A model generated the notes under the pieces. The model searched no databases, was not told the origin of the DNA, and was given only the letters and a program-made list of their open reading frames with translations. A program made the translations under genes and the position numbers. DNA of 6,857 bases from an uncultured Treponema sp. (GTDB taxonomy: Bacteria; Spirochaetota; Spirochaetia; Treponematales; Treponemataceae): NCBI GenBank assembly GCA_945833725.1, contig CAMAFU010000100.1, positions 1 to 6,857 of the forward strand. Reading direction: 5' to 3'. Numbering within the stretch: the stretch's first letter is position 1; every line of letters begins with the position of its first letter. Below are positions 1 through 6,123 of the stretch, piece after piece.

Positions 1-768
1 ATTTTAGATTTACTTATTCCTTATATGCGTGCAATTCAATTTACTCCACAGAATGTAATTTCTGACAGTGAGTTTTGTGAATATACAATTATGTATTCAA
101 TTTGTAATGCTTATAAACGTTCAGCTCAAGAAGTATTTACAAAAACAAATAGTCGTTTTGATTCTATTGTTGCAGCTGTATATCAGTTTAATTTTTACCT
201 TCCATCTAATGAATACACAAAAATTGTTGAACCGTTAGAAGGTGTGTTTGATTTATTCCTTGCACTTGTTAAGGATAAAAAGCAACTTTTTCAATATTGG
301 AATGATAAAAAATATGAAATTGATGAAAAGGACTCTACAGACTTAAAAATCCTGATTAATAGATGGACCAAAAGTGAAAGTTCTAGACCAAGCTGGAAAG
401 TAATAAAATTATTCATGAATGAAGATTTACTTCCTGATGATAATTTAATATATCAACCATTCCCTGACATGTCTGGAAAAGACATGTATTTAACATTTAG
501 AAGAAAAATTTTCCCTGCATATTTTATTACTAATTTTTTTGATTCTTTAAGTAAATATGGCTTTATAAACGAAACTTCTAAAGAAATGATACAGAATGGA
601 ATCAGATTGTTTTACAGACATTTTTTAGTAACAAAAGAAGAAACTCTTTTTCAGGAAGAATTACAGAATCCGATGTTTTGTATGATGTATAGATTTCTTA
701 TGAAAGATGATATGGGATATGATTTTAATACAGATACAGCACAATGGTTTAAGCGATATTTGTTTTAA
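1..768 (+). CDS. Hypothetical protein, 5'-truncated by the window edge
   Basis: I do not recognise this protein. The frame is already open at base 1, where bases 1-24 would encode ILDLLIPY. The first ATG (base 25) has no Shine-Dalgarno in front of it, so the true start is probably outside the window and this is a C-terminal part of at least 255 residues, ending in a TAA at 766-768. The visible sequence is soluble-looking and mostly helical. It is rich in aromatic residues and lysine, for example FLPSNEYTKIVEPLEGVFDL and a C-terminal segment around MCMMYRFLMKDD-like hydrophobic/charged alternation. There is no signal peptide, clear membrane segment, Cys cluster or catalytic motif I can name. 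Base composition is strikingly AT-rich: two 60-base lines counted (61-120 and 241-300) give 27% and 33% G+C, against 45% for one line in thrC (1441-1500). This suggests acquired or fast-evolving DNA. It is convergent with thrC. Confidence 0.7.
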   Translation: MLDLLIPYMRAIQFTPQNVISDSEFCEYTIMYSICNAYKRSAQEVFTKTNSRFDSIVAAVYQFNFYLPSNEYTKIVEPLEGVFDLFLALVKDKKQLFQYWNDKKYEIDEKDSTDLKILINRWTKSESSRPSWKVIKLFMNEDLLPDDNLIYQPFPDMSGKDMYLTFRRKIFPAYFITNFFDSLSKYGFINETSKEMIQNGIRLFYRHFLVTKEETLFQEELQNPMFCMMYRFLMKDDMGYDFNTDTAQWFKRYLF

Positions 769-840
769 GTGAATCAGTTTCTAGATTCTCTCATGAAGCC
801 TATTATCTGACCGGAGTTCTGTCCAAAGAAAAATAAAAAA

Positions 841-942
841 GTGCCAGGGATTGGAGGGGCGGCGAAAGCCGTTGGAAAACGAAAGTTTTCCAATGAAGTC
901 GAAGACGGAACCCCGGAAAGCCCGACGGCAAAGCCGGGGCAC
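841..942 (-). repeat. GC-rich multi-hairpin intergenic element, copy A; probable thrC terminator
   Basis: This GC-rich block in an AT-rich intergenic gap is built almost wholly from hairpins. They are cggc-gaaa-gccg (860-871), a perfect 9-bp stem ttggaaaac-gaaa-gttttccaa (872-893), and ccccgg (911-916) paired with ccgggg (934-939). Inside the last one, gcc/ggc pairs around a small loop. The ends GTGCC (841-845) and GGCAC (938-942) close the whole block. Read on the minus strand, it begins about 16 nt after the thrC stop codon. It is followed by TTTTTTATTTTTC (complement of 828-840), the order expected of a transcription terminator. It shares a 14-nt word (complement of 924-937) with copy B. 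The rest of the 769-958 gap (769-827) shows nothing recognisable. Confidence 0.7.
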
Positions 943-958
943 CCGATTCCTGAAAAAC

Positions 959-2266
959 TTAAATAAGGGTTTCTAAAATTTTTATTACCTGCAAAGCCTC
1001 TGTTATAAGGGGCTTTTTTATTTGAACAGGCAAAAAGGCTTTCTGAATGTTTTCTGGAATTTCCGGCATTTCTCCTGTTGAGTGGCGGACATACTCACTG
1101 TTTAAAGCCGGGTGATCTCTCATTACAAGAACGGCCGTTCCTTCATCTTCTTCCAGCATTTCTTTTTTTTCGGTAATTGCAGCCCAGGCTGATGATGTAT
1201 TTTTATCTGCTAAAATTCCGTACTTCATAAAAAGTTCCTGACAGGCATTCTGTATTTTTTCTTCTGAAAGTACTGACGGATATATAAAATTCTTAAGCAT
1301 AAGTGAATTGCTGTTAAAAATGGATTCAAGCCGCTCAAGGTTGCTGGGACTTGCAGGATCAGATGGTTCTCTCTGGTTAAAAGGTACCATGTCGTCGGGA
1401 ATTATACATGAACCAAGGGAATCTAAAGTAAGGGACGGTGTGGCAGGACAAAAAAAACCGTTTACAGGAAGGCTTAATTTCCAGCTGTAAAGACCTGCGG
1501 CAAGGTTGCTGTAATTTCCACAGGGCATGGAATAAAATATGTCGCCGTGAACTTTTTGTTTTAACCGGGAAAAGGCAAAAGGATAAAAAAACATTTGGGG
1601 AAGAAGCCGGCCGATATTTGCAGTATTTGCCACTGTAAGGTGGAATTTTTCTACAAGTTCTTTTTGGGAAAATATTTTACGCACAAGATTATGACAGTCC
1701 TGTTCCGTGCCGTCTACTTCCAGAGGATAAACATTTCCGCCGTTCCAGAAAAAATCCTGTTCGGATAATCCTCTTACAGAACCTTTTGGATAAAGCAAAA
1801 GCGCTTTTATGTGTTTTTTGTCTCTTACAAAACGGGCTAAACTTGCTCCCAATTCACCGTTTGTTGCATCAAGGAAAATTGAAAAACCTCCGTTAAGGCT
1901 GTGAATTGTTTCGATGCAGTTTACAAGATAGCTTATGCCAAAATCTTTGTGGCTTCCTGTAGGAGTTTCGTATAATTTTAAGGCAAAAATATTTTTTTGA
2001 AGAGGGAATATTTCCGGCTGGAAGAAAAATGCCTTTGATGCAATGGTTTCGCATATTATGGGAGAAAATTCATCGTTTATGCAGGCGGAAGTAAGAGTGC
2101 CTGCTATGTTTGAAAATGATGTTTTTTCGTCTGTATATAAAAGCCAGCGTCTTAAATCGGCAAAATCTTCTGGAACATAAAGGCCGCCGTCTGATGGCAT
2201 ACAGTTAAGAACGGCATTTTCAAAATTTACTGTATTGTTTCTGTTCCTTGTGCTTAGAAATTTCAT
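959..2266 (-). CDS. thrC: Threonine synthase (divergent), PLP-dependent
   Basis: Threonine synthase converts O-phospho-L-homoserine to L-threonine with pyridoxal phosphate in the cytoplasm. The 435-residue length fits the bacterial fold. The N-terminus (MKFLSTRN, then SDGGLYVPE at 25-33) is typical. The PLP lysine is K107 in TGSHKDFG, at the same number as E. coli ThrC K107. Further family blocks are LDATNGELG (132-140), the NGGNVYPLEVDG region (175-186), ANTANIGRLLPQ (213-224) and the phosphate-loop equivalent MPCGNYSN (247-254). Several usually strict positions differ: F before the lysine is H, SGNFG is CGNYS, TNxND is TPSLT, and the late LGTAHP block is VMRDHP. I chose the ATG at 2266 because GGGAG lies 5 nt upstream of it; the ATG at 2278 lies before that Shine-Dalgarno. 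The gene starts 56 nt after the DUF3943 gene, so co-transcription is likely. Family is secure; activity is less so. Confidence 0.85.
   Translation of the reverse strand: MKFLSTRNRNNTVNFENAVLNCMPSDGGLYVPEDFADLRRWLLYTDEKTSFSNIAGTLTSACINDEFSPIICETIASKAFFFQPEIFPLQKNIFALKLYETPTGSHKDFGISYLVNCIETIHSLNGGFSIFLDATNGELGASLARFVRDKKHIKALLLYPKGSVRGLSEQDFFWNGGNVYPLEVDGTEQDCHNLVRKIFSQKELVEKFHLTVANTANIGRLLPQMFFYPFAFSRLKQKVHGDIFYSMPCGNYSNLAAGLYSWKLSLPVNGFFCPATPSLTLDSLGSCIIPDDMVPFNQREPSDPASPSNLERLESIFNSNSLMLKNFIYPSVLSEEKIQNACQELFMKYGILADKNTSSAWAAITEKKEMLEEDEGTAVLVMRDHPALNSEYVRHSTGEMPEIPENIQKAFLPVQIKKPLITEALQVIKILETLI
994..1023 (+). terminator. Candidate intrinsic terminator for + transcripts, inside the thrC 3' end
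   Basis: AAGCCTC (994-1000) and GGGGCTT (1009-1015) form a 7-bp stem with one G-U pair and an 8-nt loop. The run cttttttattt follows on the + strand. It would stop transcripts of the left-end gene that pass through the repeat at 841-942. It lies antisense within the last codons of thrC, so the sequence is also under coding constraint and the match could be chance. Confidence 0.4.
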
Positions 2267-2322
2267 TGGAACTCCCATTTTTATTATGCGAAGGTTACTC
2301 CCCTTGTGTAAGATTAACCGTG

Positions 2323-3855
2323 TTATTTTAACTGAAGTTTGGCATAAATTTTTGCATTGTTAAATACTTTTGAGGCAAAGGGAAGCTGTTTATAAACTGC
2401 TGCTTTTCCGTATAACTCTTCCTGAAAACCAAGGCGTACTGTTTTTGAAAGGGGTATTTCATAGGAAGCGGAAAGAAGGCCTATGTATTCCCAGCCAATA
2501 TCGGCACCACTTTGTTTCTGGTGTTCAAAATCGTACATTGCGTAGCCCCGGAAAGCAAAATTAATGCTATGACCGCTGTTCCAGCAATATGATGATTTAA
2601 GAATAGACTGGAATCCTGTTGTGTAACTGTATGTTCTTCCTGCGGTGTATTTTACATTTCTGTGGAAATAAATAAAATCTGTATTGCCCAGAAGAATTCC
2701 TGCCAGCTGAAGCTGATATTTTAAATCTCCGGAAGGAAAGTTTATTTTTTCTTTAAAGGCGAACCCCGGTGCCAAAGAAGAAATCATATAGGATGAATGC
2801 CAGTTAAAATCGTAAATCATTGTCATGCCTAAAGAAGCCTGTCTGCTGCCGCCAAAATTAACTGTTCTTGCAAACACCATTCCATCGGAGAAAATTCTTA
2901 TGGCATATCCCAGTTTTTTATCCAGCTCTTCGTAGGCACATGGCCCTGAAATTCCGCTGCCCGCCCCGATTTCGCCGCTAACACTGAGGGTAAACTGGGA
3001 AAACGGCTTATTTGAATCGTGGCTGTAGGGGTCGCCGTATTCGGTGTCGAAATTTATTCCTGCAAGAACCGGAAAAATTTCTGTCTGGCTGCTGGCAAGG
3101 TTTCCGCTTCCATGAGTTTTTGTAATTCCAGTATAGTTTCCAAGCTGGAATCCTAATGAAAGGGAATTAATGTTTCCAGAAGTGCTTTTCTGTTTTATTT
3201 GCCAGACATGTTCTGTCCAAAGGCGCTGAGGATTTACGGCCAGGGCAAAAAGATGATTTAAAGAATCGGCTTCCTGACTAAGGCGGTAAAACATTTCTCC
3301 TACACAAAAAGAACCTATGGAAGTGTAAACCTGATCGTTTATGGAAGGCGGCGTTGATTCACATAAATATTCCCACATAAGGGAACCTAGGAATGTAACG
3401 GCAAAAGATGAAGCACATCCTAAATTTGAACCCCGGCTCGCCATATAATACTGGGCACCTTGATATGGATGAAGGAAAAAATTTGTCCAGTACCAGTCCG
3501 GGTCCCATTCAGGCTTTTTTTCCCAGAATTTGTCAAAATCTTCTGCCCCTACAGTAGCCCAGCCAGAACGAATAACAAACCTGTTGTAGCTAGAAAGAAG
3601 GATATTAAAACCTGCTGCTGCAGTAAGAGCGGCAAGAGGATGTTTTTTTTCGCTCCATGTCTTTTGACCTGAAACCTGACATTCATTTTGAGGCTGCTGA
3701 GAAAGAAGGTTAAAATTAACGGTATCGGTACTAAAAGTTGAAAAAACAGGTTGTGCAGAATCAAAAACTACGGAATTGTTTTCTGTTGAAAATGCTAATG
3801 ATGCTAACTGCCAGTTTAGCAGACAAAAGAGTAATATTTTTTTGTTCCTATTCAT
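2323..3855 (-). CDS. DUF3943 family outer-membrane beta-barrel protein
   Basis: This 510-residue exported protein has an N-terminal signal peptide (MNRNKK, hydrophobic core at 7-21, likely cleavage near AFS at 21-23). Residues about 73-200 carry the DUF3943 signature: NFFLHPYQGAQYYMASRG (125-142), a hydrophobic stretch, SLMWEYLCE (158-166), PPSIND (169-174) and a GE pair at 186-187. The remaining 300 residues are alternating aromatic/polar strands with turn-like gaps, as in a beta-barrel, ending in YAKLQLK. The family's biochemical role is unknown; location in the outer membrane is inferred. The ATG at 3855 is preferred over the upstream ATG at 3885 because GGAG sits 5 nt before it and the signal peptide starts there; the 3885 start lies inside a terminator stem. 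That terminator leaves only 15 nt before the start codon, so expression probably relies on read-through from the tRNA promoter. thrC follows 56 nt downstream. Confidence 0.8.
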   Translation of the reverse strand: MNRNKKILLFCLLNWQLASLAFSTENNSVVFDSAQPVFSTFSTDTVNFNLLSQQPQNECQVSGQKTWSEKKHPLAALTAAAGFNILLSSYNRFVIRSGWATVGAEDFDKFWEKKPEWDPDWYWTNFFLHPYQGAQYYMASRGSNLGCASSFAVTFLGSLMWEYLCESTPPSINDQVYTSIGSFCVGEMFYRLSQEADSLNHLFALAVNPQRLWTEHVWQIKQKSTSGNINSLSLGFQLGNYTGITKTHGSGNLASSQTEIFPVLAGINFDTEYGDPYSHDSNKPFSQFTLSVSGEIGAGSGISGPCAYEELDKKLGYAIRIFSDGMVFARTVNFGGSRQASLGMTMIYDFNWHSSYMISSLAPGFAFKEKINFPSGDLKYQLQLAGILLGNTDFIYFHRNVKYTAGRTYSYTTGFQSILKSSYCWNSGHSINFAFRGYAMYDFEHQKQSGADIGWEYIGLLSASYEIPLSKTVRLGFQEELYGKAAVYKQLPFASKVFNNAKIYAKLQLK

Positions 3856-3870
3856 ACAATCTCCATGAAC

Positions 3871-3906
3871 AAAAAAAATAGCCACCCGACAAGTCGAGTG
3901 ACTATT
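3871..3906 (-). terminator. Strong intrinsic terminator after tRNA-Ile
   Basis: On the minus strand GTCACTCGAC and GTCGGGTGGC pair over 10 bp (two G-U pairs) around a TT centre; in practice the loop is CTTG. The stem is extended by AATA/TATT on the outside, and a run of eight T follows (complement of 3871-3878). The 5' side of the stem begins at the tRNA discriminator base. The DUF3943 Shine-Dalgarno (complement of 3861-3864) comes only 6 nt after the T-run. Confidence 0.9.
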
Positions 3907-3981
3907 GGGCCATCCAAGACTTGAACTTGGGTAAGACCCGGCTTATAAGGCCGGCGCTACAACCAGCTTAGCTAATGGCCC
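3906..3981 (-). tRNA. tRNA-Ile with anticodon UAU
   Basis: All arms fold. The acceptor is GGGCCAT/ATGGCCC (7 bp) with discriminator A at 3906. The D-arm is GCTA/TAGC with loop AGCTGGTTG. The anticodon stem is CCGGC/GCCGG with loop CTTATAA, so positions 34-36 are UAU, which reads the isoleucine codon AUA. The T-arm is CCAAG/CTTGG with loop TTCAAGT. U8-A14, G15-C48 and G53-C61 are all in place. The acceptor start, D-loop and anticodon loop closely match the usual bacterial tRNA-Ile(GAU), whose loop is CTGATAA, so it looks like a GAU tRNA with G34 changed to U. Two oddities: the variable region is 7 nt (GTCTTAC) instead of 4-5, and position 21 is G instead of A. CCA is not encoded. The promoter is at 4016-4045 and the terminator at 3871-3906. 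Confidence 0.92.
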
Positions 3982-4015
3982 TGGTTGCAGAGGCTTATGA
4001 CCTGATACTTTTTGA

Positions 4016-4045
4016 AGTATATCAAACTTTTGCGGTTATGGTCAA
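4016..4045 (-). promoter_or_regulatory. Sigma70-type promoter for tRNA-Ile
   Basis: On the minus strand a TTGACC -35 box (4045-4040) is separated by 18 nt from a TATACT -10 box (4021-4016), each one base from consensus. Transcription would start near 4009, giving a leader of about 28 nt before the tRNA. An A-rich tract (complement of about 4069-4086) lies upstream and may act as a weak UP element. An inverted repeat ATACTT-tttg-AAGTAT (4005-4020) overlaps the -10 box and the start region. Nothing else is recognisable between 3982 and 4108. Confidence 0.75.
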
Positions 4046-4108
4046 TTTGTTAAGACGGTAAATTTCACTTTTTTTTGTTTTTTTTACTTATTGACAGCAG
4101 TTTTTTAA

Positions 4109-4381
4109 CTTCTTGCTGAACAGTTAAAATCTGCAAAAGTTCTTTTGTACGGCTCTTTTTTTGCAACTGGAAAAGACCACGGAACACAAAAAGCTCTTGT
4201 AGCCGGTCTTTTGGGAATGCTTCCCGATGATCCGAAAATTCCTGAAAGCCTTGAAGAAGCTGAAAAACAGGGAATTAAAATATCTTTCGGGAAATCTTCG
4301 CTGAAAGACGGACACCCTAATTCCGTTGAGCTTATTCTTGAAGGCATTGAAAAAGTAACTTATTACAGTCTGAAAAACTGA
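4109..4381 (+). pseudogene. sdaAB: L-serine dehydratase beta-subunit remnant, truncated at both ends
   Basis: The intact protein is the beta half of the [4Fe-4S] L-serine dehydratase that deaminates serine to pyruvate and ammonia. Only its core is left here, about 90 codons from the in-frame TAA at 4106-4108 to the TGA at 4379-4381. The recognisable run is LLYGSFFATGKDHGTQKALV, then AGLLGMLPDD, then GHPNSVELIL, matching the family pattern LYGSxAxTGKGHGTDxALVAGLLG...PDD...HPN. The N-terminal SSSHTxG segment is missing; the DNA there is the tRNA promoter region. The C-terminus stops at YYSLKN where the family normally continues SIGGG, so the ACT/C-terminal part is gone. There is no ATG; the only start is a TTG at 4145 without a Shine-Dalgarno. 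Two conserved positions are altered (KGHGTD reads KDHGTQ). Copy B of the structured repeat begins 5 nt after the stop. Confidence 0.85.
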
Positions 4382-4386
4382 TTTTT

Positions 4387-4493
4387 CCGTGAGCGATTGG
4401 AGAGCCGGCTTTGCCGTCCCGGAACAAAGTGGAGGGATGAGCCGGTGGAGGCGAAGCTCGGAAAGCGCGGCCCGACTGAAAGGAGGGACACGG
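4387..4493 (+). repeat. GC-rich multi-hairpin intergenic element, copy B
   Basis: This copy lies between the two serine dehydratase remnants. It is closed by CCGTG (4387-4391) and CACGG (4489-4493) and followed by cattttgtttttttt (4494-4508). It contains cggc-ttt-gccg (4406-4416), and gtccc (4416-4420) can pair with gggac (4485-4489). The word ccggctttgccgtc (4405-4418) is identical to the complement of 924-937 in copy A and sits almost equally far from the preceding stop codon (23 versus 21 nt). Its opening gattggag also aligns with gattggag in copy A (+). With the T-tract it could act as a terminator between the two remnants. Confidence 0.7.
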
Positions 4494-4521
4494 CATTTTG
4501 TTTTTTTTGTGAGGTATGATT

Positions 4522-5055
4522 ATGGCTTTTTGTTCCCTGAAAGAAATTTTAAATAAGTGCATCAAAGAAAATAAGGCATTTTGGGAAGTTATTATTTTTG
4601 ATGATATGAAAGAGAGGAATGTTTCTTTTGATGAGTCTTTTTCTAAAATGGAATCTATGCTGGATGCAATGAAAAATGCTGACGACAGTTACGACGGTTC
4701 TCTAAAATCTGCCAGCGGTCTTAGCGGTGGAGACGGAGCAAAACTTGAAGCTTTTCGGAAACAGCCTAACAGACTTGTGGGAGATTTTATGACTGAAGTA
4801 ATGGAAAAAGCCGTTAAAATGGGGGAATCCAATGCATGTATGAAAAGAATTGTGGCAGGAGCCGTTAATGCCGTTATTTCCAGTCAGTTGACTAAAGCCG
4901 GTGTAAAAAGTGCCGTTCCTGCCGATGAGGTAATTGATTCTATGGGAAGAATTGGTGCCCTTATTCCAAAGTGCCTGAAGGAAACTAGCGGAGAAGGTCT
5001 TGCTTTAACGCCTTCTGCCTTAAAAATTCAGGAAAAGCTGCAAAAACAGTTTTAA
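4522..5055 (+). pseudogene. sdaAA: L-serine dehydratase alpha-subunit remnant with a large internal in-frame deletion
   Basis: This open frame of 177 codons matches the catalytic alpha subunit of iron-sulfur L-serine dehydratase, normally about 290-300 residues. Residues 1-111 follow the N-terminal half, including SGLSGGDGAKL (65-75) and GESNACMKRIVAG (101-113), the family's NExNAxMGxIvA block. Residues 114-177 jump straight to the C-terminal tail: NAVISSQLTKAG, then PADEVIDSMGRIGALIP (133-149) and ETSGEGLALTP (154-164). The missing 110-115 residues hold the PTAGS-type motif and the three cysteines (GCQ, CDP, PC motifs) that bind the 4Fe-4S cluster, so serine deamination is not expected. The start at 4522 has GAGG 7 nt upstream; the ATG at 4516 is too close to it. 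The frame is intact after the deletion, so a stable small protein may still be made. The stop lies 4 nt from the end of the convergent M23 gene. Confidence 0.85.
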
Positions 5056-5059
5056 AAGC

Positions 5060-6016
5060 TTAGTTCCATAAATTTGCAGGATTTACCTGTTTGCCGTTTT
5101 TAAATACAGAAAAGTGAAGATGGGGACCTGTACTTAAACCTGTGCTGCCCACATAACCAATAACTGTATCCTGACCTACATAGTCGCCCTGTTTTGCCTT
5201 TATTTCGCTCATGTGGGCGTAAAGGGTTTTGTAACCGGAATGATGTTTTATAATAACATAGTTTCCGTAAGTATTGTTATATCCTCTTGAAGTAACTTTT
5301 CCGGGAAGAGCTGCATAAATTCTTGTTCCCTGGCTGCATGCCATATCTACACCGCCGTGATATGTTCTTGCATCTGTAAAAGGTGATTTTCGCCAGCCAA
5401 AAGAAGAAGAAAGATACCAGTGTGCGTGAATTGGTTTTTTAAACAAGTCGCCGTTTATTTCCTGCCTTGTAATCCAGTCAAGTTTTGCATCAGGAACAAA
5501 AAGCATGGTTCCTGCCGTAAAACTGTTTTCTTCTGAAATATGATTTACGCCGCAGATTTTCTCTGATTCAACCTTGAATTTTGCTGCAACAGTTTGTACA
5601 GTTTCGCCGTTTTCCCGGACTGTATAAAGAATTCCGGGAATTGAAGGAATTTTTAAAAACTGCCCTATCTGGAGCTGGCGTGAATTATGAATGTTATTTA
5701 CGGAAATTATTGTGTCTTCTGTTATTCCAAAATCGCTGGCAATAAAACTTATCATGTCGCCGGGACGAACTCTGTATGATTTATACGAAATTGAAGAAAC
5801 CATTTCTGCTGAATTTTCTGTAATTTCTGCCGTAAGGGGAATGCCGGGAGATTCATAACCACCCTGTCCGTTTTCTTCCGGTTTTTTCTGGTCAAAAAAA
5901 AGAGCACTGGCAAAAACTACGGCACAGGACGCCATTGATACGGAAAAAAGTTCCAGTGTTCTTAAAAAAGTCGGGAATTTTATTTTTATTTTTATTTTTA
6001 TTTTTTTATTTTTCAT
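5060..6016 (-). CDS. LysM-domain M23 family zinc metallopeptidase (cell-wall endopeptidase)
   Basis: This predicted peptidoglycan endopeptidase is 318 residues from the chosen ATG; residue numbers below count from the alternative TTG at 6031 (subtract 5 for the ATG). A lysine/isoleucine-rich cytoplasmic N-terminus (7-18) precedes one membrane segment at about 29-46, so it is probably a membrane-anchored periplasmic protein. Two LysM repeats follow, 86-129 (YRVRPGD...LKIP) and 136-180 (YTVREN...LFVP). The M23 domain spans about 205-323 with zinc ligands H225 and D229 (HGGVD) and H306 (HLHF), plus H273 in YAHMS and H304. All expected catalytic residues are present. GGA about 7 nt before the ATG at 6016 favours that start. 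It follows rlmE by 107 nt, which holds only a weak promoter candidate (TATGAT, complement of 6053-6058). The partner may be NlpD-like division or elongation machinery, but this is inference. Confidence 0.9.
   Translation of the reverse strand: MKNKKIKIKIKIKFPTFLRTLELFSVSMASCAVVFASALFFDQKKPEENGQGGYESPGIPLTAEITENSAEMVSSISYKSYRVRPGDMISFIASDFGITEDTIISVNNIHNSRQLQIGQFLKIPSIPGILYTVRENGETVQTVAAKFKVESEKICGVNHISEENSFTAGTMLFVPDAKLDWITRQEINGDLFKKPIHAHWYLSSSFGWRKSPFTDARTYHGGVDMACSQGTRIYAALPGKVTSRGYNNTYGNYVIIKHHSGYKTLYAHMSEIKAKQGDYVGQDTVIGYVGSTGLSTGPHLHFSVFKNGKQVNPANLWN
5978..6013 (-). repeat. ATTTTT hexanucleotide tract encoding a KI-repeat
   Basis: The + strand reads repeated attttt units (a at 5982, 5988, 5994 and 6000), then a run of seven T (6001-6007). 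It lies just inside the M23 peptidase start and encodes alternating Lys-Ile. Gain or loss of a whole unit would keep frame; slippage in the T7 run would not. Confidence 0.85.
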
Positions 6017-6123
6017 ATTTTTCCAATTCAAATCGATTTTTAATAAGCACTAATCATAAAACATTTTTACATTGGTAAAAAGTACCGGCAGTTTCTGCAT
6101 TTTTCGTTATGCAGGATAAAATC

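Noticed and set aside
841..942. CRISPR-like array
   Set aside because: The short palindromic words are adjacent hairpins of different sequence, without regular spacing or identical direct repeats.
1308..1638. Two overlapping + strand ORFs of 60 and 66 codons
   Set aside because: They are antisense shadows of thrC, with no ribosome binding site and no recognisable protein.
3460..3764. ORFs of 70 (+) and 71 (-) codons within the DUF3943 gene
   Set aside because: They are out-of-frame shadows of the signal-peptide-proximal part of the DUF3943 gene; the hydrophobic minus-strand product arises from frame-shifted reading.
4091..4130. TTGACA on the + strand (4091-4096) as a promoter for the sda remnants
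   Set aside because: No acceptable -10 box occurs 16-18 nt downstream; the next A/T-rich hexamer is about 28 nt away.
4105..4565. Minus-strand ORFs of 63-80 codons opposite the sda remnants and repeat copy B
   Set aside because: They are antisense to clear sda homology or run through the hairpin-rich repeat; there is no start signal.
6096..6115. Hairpin CTGCAT/ATGCAG between rlmE and the M23 gene as a terminator
   Set aside because: The 6-bp stem has no T-run after it on either strand.
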